DNA of 64,000 bases from Cryobacterium roopkundense. GTDB lineage: Bacteria; Actinomycetota; Actinomycetes; Actinomycetales; Microbacteriaceae. Shown in pieces: positions 35,882 through 45,893 of this stretch. The DNA lies in contig NZ_JACHBQ010000001.1 of NCBI RefSeq assembly GCF_014200405.1, forward strand, positions 1,984,001-2,048,000, read 5' to 3'. The notes under the pieces were generated by a model, which worked only from the letters and a program-made list of their open reading frames with translations, was not told the origin of the DNA and ran no database searches. The position numbers and the translations under genes were made by a program. Position 1 is the stretch's first letter, and each line of letters begins with the position of its first letter.

Positions 35882-37283
35882 GGTTCGCCCGCATCCAGTC
35901 CTGCCACGTGACGACGGCTGCCTCGTGTTCGGCGAGGGTGGTGGAGAACACAGTTTCACCGCTGTCCAGGTTCACCGTCACGAAGAACAGCCAGGGCCCG
36001 TCAGCGGGGTGGATTGCGGCATCGATGGCCAGATCACCGGGGTTTGAAATCGGACCGACCGGCAACCCCGGGTGAACGTACGTGTTGTACAGGTTCGACG
36101 CATCGGCGCGTTCGGCATCCGTTGTCGTGACGAGGTGAGTGTTGCCGGTGCCGTACGCCACTGTGGCGTCCGATTGCATCAGCCCACTCGACCACTGTGC
36201 GGGATCGTTTCGGTTGAGGAAGACACGAGAAACCTTGTAATAATCGTCGCGAAGACCCGCCTCACGCTGGATAAGGGAGGCCAGGACGATAGTGGACCAC
36301 CGGTTCTCCACGGCAACGCCCGCGGCATCGAGCGCCTGAAACTGACGGTCGACGAGGGTCTGAAGGGCATCATCCGCGGAGATTCCCGGCACAAAGGTGT
36401 ACGTCGCCGGAAACAGGAAGCCTTCCAGATTGGTGGCTTCGGCCGGCAGCCCGAAGGAACCGATGTCAGCGGCGGCGGCTTGCAGGTCGGCCAGCGGGAT
36501 ATCCGTGCCCTCGGTCATGAGCTGCAAGATATCGGCAGCAGCCGTCCCTTCGGGGATCTGCACCGTCTGCTCCAGCTTGTTGGCTGAATCCAGCAGGGCG
36601 TCGAGTGCTGAGCGTGAGCTCATCTGGGTCTTCAACTGGTAGGCACCCGGTTGGAATACAGGCTCGGGAGACTCCGTCAACAGTGTGGCGTAGAACGCAT
36701 CGAAGCTCTGCACGACGTCCTGGCTCACGAGGGTCTGCGCGACATCGCTGCCCGTGTCACCATCGTGAATCATCACGATGACGTCCTCTTCCCCAGCGCC
36801 CGCGTAGTCGGCCGGACCCTGTACCGCGTTGATGAGCTGGGTTATCGGGCCCTGCAGCGCAAATGCTCCGGCGGCGAGGAGTGCGACGATCACCAGGAGC
36901 GCGATCAGACATCCCCAGGTACCCTTGCGGCTTTTCCGCTTTTCGCGCTGCGGCTCGGCCGCGAGTTCGGCACGGCGTCGCGTGCGCCCGGCCGCGCGCT
37001 GATGGGCCCGGTCGCCCGTGTGCGCCTCGTCAGATTCACTGTGTGAGGGTGCGAACAGGTTCGCGTCGCTCGCCGAGTCTGCCTCAGGCTCACGAATCGG
37101 CTCGACCGCGGAAGCATCGGGCTGGGCTGCAGGCTGGGATTCCGACTGAGGTTCCGACTGCGCTGAGGGTGACTGCGGCGCTTCGCCGCTGAGGGCGATC
37201 TGTTCGGCCTCTTCCTGCGCCTGCTGAGCCGCTCTCAGGGATCTGCGGGAGGGCAATGGCTGGTCTCCGGGAATGATCGGCAC
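35874..37283 (-). CDS. mltG: Endolytic murein transglycosylase MltG (YceG-like)
   Basis: The 469-residue protein has a cytoplasmic N-terminal tail of about 145 residues rich in Gln, Glu and Ser, a membrane segment (CLIALLVIVALLAAGAFAL) and an external YceG domain. Family signatures are LEGFLFPATYTF, the catalytic Glu in ASLIQREAG, and YNTYVHPGLPVGPISNPG. It cuts nascent glycan strands and ends their growth. It lies between ruvX and aroE, the usual actinobacterial order. Confidence 0.93.
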   Translation of the reverse strand: MPIIPGDQPLPSRRSLRAAQQAQEEAEQIALSGEAPQSPSAQSEPQSESQPAAQPDASAVEPIREPEADSASDANLFAPSHSESDEAHTGDRAHQRAAGRTRRRAELAAEPQREKRKSRKGTWGCLIALLVIVALLAAGAFALQGPITQLINAVQGPADYAGAGEEDVIVMIHDGDTGSDVAQTLVSQDVVQSFDAFYATLLTESPEPVFQPGAYQLKTQMSSRSALDALLDSANKLEQTVQIPEGTAAADILQLMTEGTDIPLADLQAAAADIGSFGLPAEATNLEGFLFPATYTFVPGISADDALQTLVDRQFQALDAAGVAVENRWSTIVLASLIQREAGLRDDYYKVSRVFLNRNDPAQWSSGLMQSDATVAYGTGNTHLVTTTDAERADASNLYNTYVHPGLPVGPISNPGDLAIDAAIHPADGPWLFFVTVNLDSGETVFSTTLAEHEAAVVTWQDWMRANRG

Positions 37284-37286
37284 TGG

Positions 37287-37757
37287 TTAGGGCCTTCCGG
37301 TCAGGTCAACGGGCGAGCCGGCCGGCCTGCCCGATGAACGCTCGCTGTCGAGCGCATGCTGCAAAATTATAGTCGCGGCCACCTGATCGACGACCGGACG
37401 TTGAGTTTTGGCCGGCCGGCCCGATGCCCGCAAGGCGGACTGCGCAGAAACCGTCGAGAGCCTCTCGTCCACGAGCCTGACCGGAACGGCAACAGCGCGC
37501 GCAAGGATCTCGGCGAAGTCGGTGGCATCGTCGGTGGAAGCCGTGCGGTTTCCCGACAGAGCCAGAGGCAGTCCGACAATCACTTCGACGGCGTCGTATT
37601 CGCTCACGATCGCGACCAGGCGTGCCACGTCGGTCACACCCGCGTGGTCCCGACTCACTGTCTCCACGGGCATGGCGAGCATTCCGTGGTTGTCGCTGCG
37701 CGCGACCCCGATCCGAACCTTGCCGACGTCAACTCCGACGCGCACTCCCGACCGCAT
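37287..37757 (-). CDS. ruvX: Putative pre-16S rRNA nuclease / Holliday junction resolvase-like RuvX (YqgF)
   Basis: This 156-residue RNase-H-fold protein begins RSGVRVGVDVGKVRIGVARSD and has VIVGLPLALSGNRT and VRLVDERLST, the acidic positions of the YqgF family. Family members process the 5' end of 16S rRNA in E. coli. It lies three bases downstream of alaS and three upstream of mltG, as elsewhere in Actinobacteria. Confidence 0.93.
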   Translation of the reverse strand: MRSGVRVGVDVGKVRIGVARSDNHGMLAMPVETVSRDHAGVTDVARLVAIVSEYDAVEVIVGLPLALSGNRTASTDDATDFAEILARAVAVPVRLVDERLSTVSAQSALRASGRPAKTQRPVVDQVAATIILQHALDSERSSGRPAGSPVDLTGRP

Positions 37758-37760
37758 GAC

Positions 37761-40415
37761 CTAGTGCGAGACGGTCGCGATGACCGCAGCCAAAGCCGCC
37801 GCGATGGCCTCGACGTTGGTGCCGCCGCCCTGGGCAAGGTCATCTTTTCCGCCGCCACCTCCACCGAGGATTCCGGCCACCTGCTTGGCCAGCGCGCCGG
37901 CCTTCTGCCCGGCATCGCGCGCGGCCTGGTTGGTCGCCACGATCACAACCGGCTTGTCTGCCACGATGGCGGCGAGAGCCACGACTGCGGGAGCGGCCCC
38001 CAGCCGCTCCCTCGTGGACGTCACCAGCAGGCGCACGTCATCGGCGGAATTCAACACGCCCAGGTTCTGGGCGACCACCGTCACGGCCCCAGCCCGAGAC
38101 TGGCTGGCGACGAGGGCCGGCACCCTCTCGGTGAGAGCGCGGGATTCAAATGCCGCAATCTTCTTCTCTGCAGCCTTCAGGTTCTGCACGAGATCGCTGA
38201 TGCGCTCCGGCAACTGCTCCCGCGGCGTCTTCAGGCTCGCGGTCAACTGCGACACGAGGGCACGTTCCGTCGCGAGGTCCCTGAAAGCTTCGAGGCCTAC
38301 GAGGGCCTCGACGCGACGGTTCGTGGAACCCACGGACGCCTCGCTGGTGAGGTTGATCATGCCGATCTCGGCGCTGCTCGTGACGTGGGTGCCCGCGCAG
38401 AGCTCACGAGACCACGGTCCGCCGATATCAACGACGCGCACGCGGTCGCCATATTTCTCGCCGAAGAGCGCCATGGCGCCCAGCGCCTTCGCCTCAGCGA
38501 GGGGCAGCTCCCGGGTGGTGACGGGAAGATTGTCCCGGATGGCGTTGTTGGAGATTTCCTCGATCTCGCTGCGTGTCGCGAGCGAAAGCGCCTGGTTCCA
38601 CGAGAAGTCGAGTCGGAAAAATCCCGCTTTGTTGTACGAACCGGACTGGTGCGCGTTAGGGCCGAGCACCTGTCGCAGGGCCGCGTGCAGCACGTGCGTG
38701 CCGGAATGCGCCTGCCGGGCACCGCGGCGCCAGTCCGGGTCGACGATGCTCGTGGCGTGGTCGTCCACACCGACCTCGCCGGATCGCACCATGACGGTGT
38801 GGCTGATGAGCCCCTTGACGGGCTTCTGCACATCGAGCACCTCGAGTTCGAAACCCGCGCCCACGATGAGGCCCCTGTCGGCGTCCTGGCCACCAGACTC
38901 CGCCCACAGCGCGGTCTCAGCGAGGATGACCTCAGCCGTTTCACCCGCGACGGCGCTCGTGACGGACACGCCGTCCACGATGAGGCCGAGAACGCTCGAC
39001 TCGTGCTGCAGGGCGTCATAGCCGGTGAAGAGAGTCTCTCCCTCCGCACGAAACGGGCTGTACACCCCAAGATCGGCGAGGTGCGTTTTTTTGGATTTCG
39101 CGTCAGCCTTGGCCATGGTGCGCTGCTTCGTCATCAGAGCATCGAAGGCCTCACGATTGACGCTGAGGCCAGCCTCTTCCGCGATCTCGAGGGTGATCTC
39201 GATCGGGAAGCCATACGTGTCGTGAAGTAGGAACGCGGTCGGCCCGGCGAGCTCCGTCTTGTTCGCGGTCTTGGTCTTTGCCACGGCGAGGTCGAGCACC
39301 GCGCTGCCGCTCGCGAGGGTACGCAGGAAGGTCTCCTCCTCGGAGTAGGCGGCCTGGCTGATGCGGCCGAAATCCGTCTGCACTTCGGGGTAAGAGGAGC
39401 TCATGGCGTCGCGGGACGCCGGCAGCAACTCCGGCAGGCTCGTCGAGTCCACGCCGAGCAGGCGCATGGCCCGCACACTGCGGCGCAGCAATCGACGCAG
39501 GATGTATCCACGTCCTTCGTTGGACGGCATGACGCCGTCACTCATGAGCATGAGAGAGGAGCGCACGTGGTCGGCGACGATGCGCATGCGCACGTCGTCG
39601 TCATGGTTGGCGCCGTAACGGCGCCCGGAGAGCGCTGCTGCTCGATCGAGCACCGGGCGAACCTGATCGATCTCGTACATGTTCTCGACGCCCTGCTTGA
39701 GGAAGGCGACGCGCTCGAGTCCCATACCGGTGTCGATGTTCTTTTTCGGAAGGTCACCGAGAATCTGGAAATCGCTCTTTCCAGTGCTTTCCCCACGCAG
39801 GTACTGCATGAACACGAGGTTCCAAATTTCGACATAACGATCGTCGTCTGTCGCCGGGCCGCCGTCGGCGCCGTAAGCGGGACCGCGGTCGAAGAAGATC
39901 TCGGAGCAGGGGCCCGCAGGGCCGGGCTGACCGGTCGACCAGTAGTTGGATTCCATGCCGAGTCGCTGGATCCGGTTCTCCGGCACGCCAATCGCGCGCC
40001 AGTAACGAAATGCCTCGTCGTCGTCGAGGTAGATGGTGACCCACAAGTCCGATTCCCGGAAGCCGTACCCACCCTGGTTCTCCGGGGTGGTCAGCAGCTC
40101 CCAGGCGAAGCCGATGGCTTCCTCTTTAAAGTAGTCCCCAAACGAAAAGTTACCGTTCATCTGGAAGAACGTGCCGTGCCTCGGCGTCTTGCCGACCTCT
40201 TCGATGTCGTTCGTGCGGATGCACTTCTGCACACTCGTGGCACGAGTGTACGGCGCCGGCACCAGCCCGGTGAGGTAGGGAACGAACGGCACCATGCCCG
40301 CAACAGTGAACAGAAGAGTGGGGTCGTCACTGACCAGGGAGGCGGACGGCACAACTGTGTGTCCGCGATCGGCGAAGAAGTCGAGCCAGCGCCCGCGAAT
40401 GTCGGCAGTCTGCAT
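37761..40415 (-). CDS. alaS: Alanyl-tRNA synthetase
   Basis: The 884-residue class II synthetase charges tRNA-Ala. The N-terminal catalytic core has RWLDFFADRGHTVVPSASL and RATSVQKCIRTNDIEEVG. The editing domain has HSGTHVLHAAL and CAGTHVTSSAEIG, the zinc ligands. A C-terminal Gly-rich DHHA1 domain ends in GGGGGGKDDLAQGGG. Full length. It heads alaS-ruvX-mltG-aroE. Confidence 0.97.
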   Translation of the reverse strand: MQTADIRGRWLDFFADRGHTVVPSASLVSDDPTLLFTVAGMVPFVPYLTGLVPAPYTRATSVQKCIRTNDIEEVGKTPRHGTFFQMNGNFSFGDYFKEEAIGFAWELLTTPENQGGYGFRESDLWVTIYLDDDEAFRYWRAIGVPENRIQRLGMESNYWSTGQPGPAGPCSEIFFDRGPAYGADGGPATDDDRYVEIWNLVFMQYLRGESTGKSDFQILGDLPKKNIDTGMGLERVAFLKQGVENMYEIDQVRPVLDRAAALSGRRYGANHDDDVRMRIVADHVRSSLMLMSDGVMPSNEGRGYILRRLLRRSVRAMRLLGVDSTSLPELLPASRDAMSSSYPEVQTDFGRISQAAYSEEETFLRTLASGSAVLDLAVAKTKTANKTELAGPTAFLLHDTYGFPIEITLEIAEEAGLSVNREAFDALMTKQRTMAKADAKSKKTHLADLGVYSPFRAEGETLFTGYDALQHESSVLGLIVDGVSVTSAVAGETAEVILAETALWAESGGQDADRGLIVGAGFELEVLDVQKPVKGLISHTVMVRSGEVGVDDHATSIVDPDWRRGARQAHSGTHVLHAALRQVLGPNAHQSGSYNKAGFFRLDFSWNQALSLATRSEIEEISNNAIRDNLPVTTRELPLAEAKALGAMALFGEKYGDRVRVVDIGGPWSRELCAGTHVTSSAEIGMINLTSEASVGSTNRRVEALVGLEAFRDLATERALVSQLTASLKTPREQLPERISDLVQNLKAAEKKIAAFESRALTERVPALVASQSRAGAVTVVAQNLGVLNSADDVRLLVTSTRERLGAAPAVVALAAIVADKPVVIVATNQAARDAGQKAGALAKQVAGILGGGGGGKDDLAQGGGTNVEAIAAALAAVIATVSH

Positions 40416-40477
40416 GGTGTCCGTAGCCTTGGTGGTTCGTGAATATCGAAAAGTCGTGGAGCGGATGCTCCCGGTTG

Positions 40478-40693
40478 TTATGGGCGCTCGACCTCGTCGG
40501 CATCGCCCAGGGCGGCGTGAAGCTCGGCTTCCCGCTGGCGGTACCCGTCTGAGATTGCCTCGCCGAACTCGCGCGCCTTGGCATCGAGGTCGGTGAAGAA
40601 CTGCTTGCCCTGCTGCGATTTGTTCACCTCATGGGCGACAACGAAACCGGCGGCGACACCCACGACCAACCAGACGAAATTCTTCACTGTCAT
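40478..40693 (-). CDS. Small membrane-anchored conserved protein
   Basis: The 71-residue protein has an N-terminal hydrophobic segment (FVWLVVGVAAGFVVAHEV) and a charged C-terminal helix with DLDAKAREFGEAISDGYRQR. Its place between a DUF948 gene and alaS is common in Actinobacteria, but no function is known. It may act with the DUF948 protein upstream. Confidence 0.8.
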   Translation of the reverse strand: MTVKNFVWLVVGVAAGFVVAHEVNKSQQGKQFFTDLDAKAREFGEAISDGYRQREAELHAALGDADEVERP

Positions 40694-40732
40694 GCTCCCT
40701 CAACTTGGATGAACAACCTTCAGCGTATCGGT

Positions 40733-41107
40733 CTACGTTGCGTTGCGTCGGGACCTGGACGGCCTGCCGACACGAAAGGCGGCGCGCACCCCGGCCGAAA
40801 AACCGGCGAGTTTGATGAGCGGGCCGCCGACTGTCGCCGCAAACAGGGCGACGAGGGCGGAAATGTTGCCTGTGGCATCGGCCACATTGCTCGTGATCGT
40901 GTCGACTCGTGCCAGCTGCTTGCTCGTCTGCGCGATAGTCTCGGTGGTTTCCGAGAGGAGCGGAGTAACGCTCTGGCTCAACTCGTGGATGGCGCTGGTG
41001 GTCTCATCGAAAACGCGGCCGAGCTTCACGAGCGGAATGGCGATGACCGCCACGAGAATCGCGAATACCCCAGCGGCGATGAGCCCGGCAATATCTCCAC
41101 CTGACAT
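40733..41107 (-). CDS. DUF948 family membrane-associated protein
   Basis: This 124-residue protein has one N-terminal membrane segment (AGLIAAGVFAILVAVIAIPLV), a heptad-like helix (TTSAIHELSQSVTPLLSETTETIAQ) and a basic C-terminal tail. I use ATG 41107 (MSGGDIAG); the frame open to 41143 is less likely. DUF948 genes between rpsD and alaS are typical. Function is unknown. Confidence 0.85.
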   Translation of the reverse strand: MSGGDIAGLIAAGVFAILVAVIAIPLVKLGRVFDETTSAIHELSQSVTPLLSETTETIAQTSKQLARVDTITSNVADATGNISALVALFAATVGGPLIKLAGFSAGVRAAFRVGRPSRSRRNAT

Positions 41108-41141
41108 ACCCGTACCAACCGTTTCCTGATCATGAGAATAC

Positions 41142-41177
41142 AAAAGGGCGGATCACCCGGAGGTGGTCCGCCCTTTT
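41142..41177. terminator. Bidirectional-looking terminator downstream of rpsD
   Basis: A 16-bp stem with one weak pair, AAAAGGGCGGATCACC (41142-41157) with GGTGGTCCGCCCTTTT (41162-41177), and a CGGA loop. It lies 50 bp past the leftward rpsD stop and has T-runs on both strands. Confidence 0.8.
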
Positions 41178-41208
41178 CGCGTAGAGAACTACTGAGCGAG
41201 CTCAGGTT

Positions 41209-41238
41209 CTATCGAGCTGCACTGTGCTATCGAGCTGC
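41209..41238. repeat. In-frame duplicated 3' end of rpsD
   Basis: CTATCGAGCTGC occurs at 41227-41238, where it encodes the last residues A-A-R and the stop of rpsD, and again at 41209-41220. The copies are 18 bp apart, so a second A-A-R-stop stands in the same frame after the real stop. Confidence 0.7.
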
Positions 41239-41856
41239 GTAGTACTCAACAACGAGCTGAACTTCACACGTCACGGGGATCTCGATGCGCTTCGGGCTGC
41301 GCACGAGGCGGGCCTGCAGCTTGTCGAGCTCAACCTCGAGGTACGGGGGAAGCTTGGGCAACAGGTCCACGTGTCCGCCGGCGGCGGCAACCTGGAAGGG
41401 CTCCATGCCCTCGCTGCGAGCCTTGACGTGCATGAGCTGGCCCGGCTTCACTCGGAAGGAGGGCCGGTCAACGAGCTCTCCGTCAACGAGGATGTGACGG
41501 TGCACGATCATCTGGCGAGCCTGAGCCGTGGTGCGGGCGATCGCGGAGCGAACGAGGAGGGCATCGAGACGGGTCTCGAGGATCTCGACGAGGTTCTCAC
41601 CGGTCAGTCCCTGACGACGACGAGCCTGCTCGAATGCAATCTTGAGCTGGGCCTCGCGGATGCCATACTGGGCACGTAAGCGCTGCTTCTCGCGCAGGCG
41701 GACGGCGTAGTCCGAGTCTGTCTTGCGCTTGGTGCGGCCGTGCTCACCCGGTGCATAGGGGCGCTTCTCGAGGAAGCGGGCTGCCTTCGGCGTGAGGGCA
41801 ATGCCCAGCGCGCGCGACAGGCGGGTCTTACTGCGGGTACGTGACTTTGTAGACAC
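41227..41856 (-). CDS. rpsD: 30S ribosomal protein uS4
   Basis: The 209-residue protein starts STKSRTRSKTRLSRALGIAL and has the S4 RNA-binding domain (LETRLDALLVRSAIARTTAQ, VNGELVDRPSF-like VDGELVDRPSF). No N-terminal zinc cysteines are present. It nucleates 30S assembly on 16S rRNA. It stands alone with rarA upstream, not in the alpha operon. A terminator follows, and its 3' end is partly duplicated. Confidence 0.97.
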   Translation of the reverse strand: MSTKSRTRSKTRLSRALGIALTPKAARFLEKRPYAPGEHGRTKRKTDSDYAVRLREKQRLRAQYGIREAQLKIAFEQARRRQGLTGENLVEILETRLDALLVRSAIARTTAQARQMIVHRHILVDGELVDRPSFRVKPGQLMHVKARSEGMEPFQVAAAGGHVDLLPKLPPYLEVELDKLQARLVRSPKRIEIPVTCEVQLVVEYYAAR

Positions 41857-42222
41857 GGTTTCCTTTCAATCGGACTCAACAAGGGAATACCAGGGCGGCT
41901 GCGCACACAGAGGTGGCAGGCGTCATGGGAGATCAGAGGATTGTGTGCCACGGGGACCTCGGCTACAGAGGAAAACCCATCCAAACCTGGAAACGGACGC
42001 AGCCGCATGCCGAAACCAGATTGTAGGCAGTGTTCAGATTAGCACAGTCTTGGGATGGGGCGGCGGAGGCGGGTTATCTGCTCCTCGCTCAGACATTGAG
42101 ACTTTCCGGGGCCTCGCGCGAAGGACATGCGCGAGGCCCCGGAAAGCCTCAAAACTCACAACCCCGCGAACAACCCCGCGAACAACCCCCCTCCGCCGCA
42201 GGTTCAGTGCGGGAGTGTCCAG
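41857..42222. other. 366-bp gap between rarA and rpsD
   Basis: No gene is seen. It should hold the rpsD promoter: read leftward, a TACAAT box lies at 42025-42020, without a convincing -35. A strong hairpin (42102-42146) stands near its right side. AACCCCGCGAAC occurs twice in tandem at about 42159-42184. Confidence 0.5.
42102..42146. terminator. Perfect 18-bp hairpin downstream of rarA
   Basis: CTTTCCGGGGCCTCGCGC (42102-42119) pairs with its exact complement at 42129-42146 across a 9-nt loop. It lies 77 bp past the leftward rarA stop. No T-run follows, so it would be a U-less terminator or an RNA-end protector. Confidence 0.5.
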
Positions 42223-43563
42223 TTATTCGCCTCTGACTATTTTTCGGATTTTGTGGAGGCGGGCGGTGATTTCTCGCTCGTGGCCGTGTTCCGTCGGCGT
42301 GTAGTACCGAGTTGATTTCAGCTCGGTCGGGGGGTACTGCTGGGCGACCACGCCGAGGGCATCGTCGTGTGGGTAGCGGTAGCCCTGGCCGTGACCGAGG
42401 CGTTTGGCGCCAGGGTAGTGCGCGTCGCGCATGCCCTTAGGGACGCGGCCCATCTTGCCGGCGCGCACGTCGGCGATGGCGGCGTCGAGAGCCATGTACG
42501 CGGCGTTGGACTTCGGGGCGGTCGCGAGGTGCACGACGGCCTGGGCCAGAGGGATACGGCCTTCGGGCATTCCGATGAGCTGGACTGCGTCGGCTGCCGC
42601 GACGGCGATCAGGAGGGACTGCGGGTCGGCCATGCCGATGTCCTCCGACGCAAGGATGATGACGCGACGGCAGATATAGCGCGGGTCCTCACCGGCTTCG
42701 ATCATGCGAGCGAGGTAGTGCAGGGCCGCGTCTACGTCACTGCCGCGCACAGACTTGATGAAGGCGCTGATCACGTCGTAGTGCTCGTCTCCGTTGCGGT
42801 CATAGCGCAGGAGGGCGCGGTCGACGGCGAGCGAGACGATGTCGGTGGTAATCACGGGCTTGCCGCTGGCGCCGGGCTCGAGGGTTGATTCGGCCGAAAC
42901 GGATGCCGCCTCGAGCGCTGTCAGGGCGCGCCGGGCGTCACCGGAGGCGAGCCGGATGATCGCGCCGCGGGCTTCTGGGTCGAGTTCGAAGCGGTCGGCG
43001 AGGCCGCGTGGGTCGGTCACGGCACGGTCGACGACGATTCCGAGGTCGTCATCGCTGAGGACTTCGAGGGTGAGCAGGAGCGAGCGAGAGAGCAGCGGGG
43101 AGATGATCGAGAAGGACGGGTTCTCGGTGGTTGCTGCCACGAGGATGATCACGCCGTTCTCGACGCCGGGGAGCAAGGCATCCTGCTGGGCCTTGGAGAA
43201 GCGGTGGATCTCGTCAAGGAAGAGCACGGTGGACAACCCGTAGAGGTCCCGGCTGGTGCGCGCCTCCTCCATGACCTGGCGCACGTCGCGCACGCCCGCT
43301 GTCACGGCCGAGAGTTCGACGAAACGGCGTCCGGAGCTGTGCGCGATGGCCTGGGCGAGCGTGGTCTTGCCGGTGCCGGGCGGTCCCCAGAGTATGACGG
43401 ACACGCTTCCGCGTTCCCCCGTCTTGTCGCTTGCGAGGCTGACCAGGGGAGAACCCGGCGTCAGCAGATGGCGCTGCCCGGCCACCTCGTCGAGGGTTTT
43501 GGGGCGCATTCTTACGGCGAGTGGCGTTGCGCCACTGCGCAGACCCGGTTGAGCATCCGACAT
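42223..43563 (-). CDS. rarA: Replication-associated recombination protein RarA (MgsA) AAA+ ATPase
   Basis: The 446-residue clamp-loader-like ATPase has Walker [13 protein letters not shown], Walker [21 protein letters not shown] and sensor ATTENPSF. The C-terminal MgsA region has [20 protein letters not shown]. It acts at stalled replication forks. I start at ATG 43563 ([10 protein letters not shown]), just after GGAGG; the frame open to 43695 is low-quality sequence over the divergent start region. Confidence 0.94.
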   Translation of the reverse strand: MSDAQPGLRSGATPLAVRMRPKTLDEVAGQRHLLTPGSPLVSLASDKTGERGSVSVILWGPPGTGKTTLAQAIAHSSGRRFVELSAVTAGVRDVRQVMEEARTSRDLYGLSTVLFLDEIHRFSKAQQDALLPGVENGVIILVAATTENPSFSIISPLLSRSLLLTLEVLSDDDLGIVVDRAVTDPRGLADRFELDPEARGAIIRLASGDARRALTALEAASVSAESTLEPGASGKPVITTDIVSLAVDRALLRYDRNGDEHYDVISAFIKSVRGSDVDAALHYLARMIEAGEDPRYICRRVIILASEDIGMADPQSLLIAVAAADAVQLIGMPEGRIPLAQAVVHLATAPKSNAAYMALDAAIADVRAGKMGRVPKGMRDAHYPGAKRLGHGQGYRYPHDDALGVVAQQYPPTELKSTRYYTPTEHGHEREITARLHKIRKIVRGE

Positions 43564-43646
43564 TCCTCCAGCGTAGTTTGTGCGTAGAGTTCTACGAGGT
43601 CCGCGCAGACGTGCGCACCTGTTTACCTGTCTCCCGGAGGATCCCT

Positions 43647-44444
43647 GTGGCACAGAATTACAAGCACGAGCGCGAAGCACGTGAAGCTCGGGCACGCACG
43701 CGGGCCTACCAGGCTCGCCGCGAAGTCAACTCCCAGCAGCAGAAACGACGCCGCACGGACAACGTCATCGCCGGTGGGAGCCTCGTAGTTGTGCTCACGT
43801 TGCTCGTCGTGGCCCAGGTGCTCTACTTCAGCGGCGGCCCCGGCACACCGGAGCCCACAGACTCGGCGGCATCCGCTACACCAACGGCCACGCCGCCGAC
43901 TGTCGCGAACAGCGGCGATGTGCCCCCGAGCGCGATCGCCGAAGGACGGTCGTGGGTCGGCGACCTGACGGTGAATGACGTCACCCTCGGGATCGAACTC
44001 GACGGTGCCGCTGCACCACAGGCCGTAGCTTCCACGATCTCCCTGGCCCAAAGCGGCTTCTATTCGGGCACGTCCTGCCATCGCCTCACGAACGGCGGAT
44101 TTTTCGTGCTGCAGTGCGGAGATCCGTCCGGCGACGGCACCGGCGGGCCCGGCTATACCTACGGCCCAGTCGAGAACGCCCCGACCGACAATCTCTACCC
44201 GGCCGGCACCCTCGCCATGGCACGTCAGGGAGACAGCGCCTTCAGCATGGGCAGCCAATTCTTCATCGTGTACGAAGACACCACCATCGGTGCCGACACC
44301 GCCGGCGGGTATTCGGTCATCGGCACGGTCACCAGCGGCCTCGACCAGCTGAAGGCCGAGATTACGGATGCCGGCGTGGCCGATGGAGCCACCGACGGCG
44401 CCCCCGTGGTTCCCACGACGATTACCGGCATAACAGTTCAGTAG
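43647..44444 (+). CDS. Membrane-anchored cyclophilin-type peptidyl-prolyl isomerase
   Basis: The 265-residue protein has a basic cytoplasmic N-terminus, one membrane segment ([22 protein letters not shown]), a Thr/Pro-rich linker and an external cyclophilin domain ([38 protein letters not shown]). The catalytic Arg of the family is kept in CHRLT. It probably isomerises Xaa-Pro bonds in exported proteins. The start is GTG 43647 after GGAGG. It is divergent from rarA. Confidence 0.9.
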   Translation: MAQNYKHEREAREARARTRAYQARREVNSQQQKRRRTDNVIAGGSLVVVLTLLVVAQVLYFSGGPGTPEPTDSAASATPTATPPTVANSGDVPPSAIAEGRSWVGDLTVNDVTLGIELDGAAAPQAVASTISLAQSGFYSGTSCHRLTNGGFFVLQCGDPSGDGTGGPGYTYGPVENAPTDNLYPAGTLAMARQGDSAFSMGSQFFIVYEDTTIGADTAGGYSVIGTVTSGLDQLKAEITDAGVADGATDGAPVVPTTITGITVQ

Positions 44445-44538
44445 GATCACGCAAACTCGGCTCGAGCTTGCAATAGGCTTAGAGCAGTATGCATTGGTCC
44501 CCTCCGGGACCCACGACGAAAGCAGCAAGGTGAGCCTC

Positions 44539-45771
44539 TTGACTACGACAGATCAGCAACCATGGGGTCGCGTAGACGAAACCGGCACGGTTTACGTGCG
44601 TGAAGCGTCTGGCGAGCGTGCGGTCGGCCAGTATCCCGACGCGACTCCCGAGGAAGCACTCGCGTACTTCGAGCGTAAGTACGTGGAACTCAATGGACAG
44701 GTGACGCTGCTCGAGCAGCGCGCCAAGGGCGGTGCCCCCGCTGCGGATGTCGCCAAGTCCGTTGCCAACCTGACGACCGCGGTGGCCACAGCCAATGCCG
44801 TCGGAAACCTCGCCGCACTCGCCGAACGCCTGTCCGCCCTCGGCGGCGCCGTGACCGAACTCACCGAGCAGCAGGGGGTCGAGACGAAGGCTGCAGCAGC
44901 AGCGGCCGTGGCCGAACGCGCCGCTATTGTCGACGAGGCCGAGCGCCTGGCCGCGGAGGATCCGGCTAAGACCCAGTGGAAGCAGACCAGCGCCGCCCTC
45001 GACGCCCTGTTCGCCAAGTGGCAGGCGCACCAGCACGATGCCCCGCGCATTCCGAAGGGCGAGGCCAATGACCTCTGGAAGCGTTTCCGCGCGGCACGGA
45101 CAACCATCGAGCAGAACCGCAAGGCCTTCTTCGCCGAGCTCGACAGCGCACACAAAGATGTGCGCACCCGTAAGCAGAACCTGATCGAGCAGGCCGAAGC
45201 GCTGGCCGACAAGGGTGCCGATGGGGTATCTGCGTACCGCAACCTGCTCGAGGAGTGGAAGAAGGCGGGACGCTCCGGCAAGAAACAGGACGACGCCATG
45301 TGGGCGAAATTCAAGGCCGCTGGAGACGTGCTGTACTCAGCGAAGTCAGAGGTCGAGGCTATCGACAACGAGGAGTACGACGCCAACCTCGTTGTCAAGC
45401 TCGAACTCGTCTCCGAGGCTGAAGCCCTGCTCACGGTGACGGACCGCGTCAAGGCTCGCGACGCCCTCAGCACCATCCAGCGCAAATGGGACGCCATCGG
45501 CAAGGTCCCCCGCGACCAGGTCAAGCCCATCGAAGACCGCCTGCGCAAGGTGGAAGCCGTGGTGCGAAAGCTCGACGAGGATCACTGGAAGCGCAACAAC
45601 CCCGAGACGAAGGCTCGTACCGAGGGCCTCGCCGGCCAGCTGAACGATGCCATCGCCAAGCTCGAAGCCGAATTGGAAGCCGCCCATGCCGGCAAGGATA
45701 CCGCCGCGATAACCGAGGCGACCGAGGCGCTGGAAGCCCGCAAGGCCTGGTTGAAGGCCATCGGCCAATAA
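44539..45771 (+). CDS. DUF349 domain protein
   Basis: The protein of about 410 residues is mostly alpha-helical, with repeated DUF349 units (for example WKQTSAALDALFAKWQ, LLEEWKKAGRSGKKQDDAMW, IQRKWDAIGKVPRDQ). Function is not settled; proteins of this kind are linked to stress or nucleic-acid binding. The start is uncertain: TTG 44539 has AAGG eight bases before it, while GTG 44530 is the alternative. It lies between a cyclophilin gene and relA as in many Actinobacteria. Confidence 0.85.
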   Translation: MTTTDQQPWGRVDETGTVYVREASGERAVGQYPDATPEEALAYFERKYVELNGQVTLLEQRAKGGAPAADVAKSVANLTTAVATANAVGNLAALAERLSALGGAVTELTEQQGVETKAAAAAAVAERAAIVDEAERLAAEDPAKTQWKQTSAALDALFAKWQAHQHDAPRIPKGEANDLWKRFRAARTTIEQNRKAFFAELDSAHKDVRTRKQNLIEQAEALADKGADGVSAYRNLLEEWKKAGRSGKKQDDAMWAKFKAAGDVLYSAKSEVEAIDNEEYDANLVVKLELVSEAEALLTVTDRVKARDALSTIQRKWDAIGKVPRDQVKPIEDRLRKVEAVVRKLDEDHWKRNNPETKARTEGLAGQLNDAIAKLEAELEAAHAGKDTAAITEATEALEARKAWLKAIGQ

Positions 45772-45893
45772 CGGCGGCCTCGCAGAAGCCACTCGGCAAC
45801 CAGCCACTTTTCCACAGGCCGGTCGCAATGCCGTCTCTCCACAGATTCTGAGGTTTTACACCGAGAATCCTGGAGCGGCGGCATTCTTTGGTT

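Noticed and set aside
37356..39230. 624-codon open frame opposite alaS and ruvX
   Set aside because: It crosses two well-supported genes on the other strand and has no family features.
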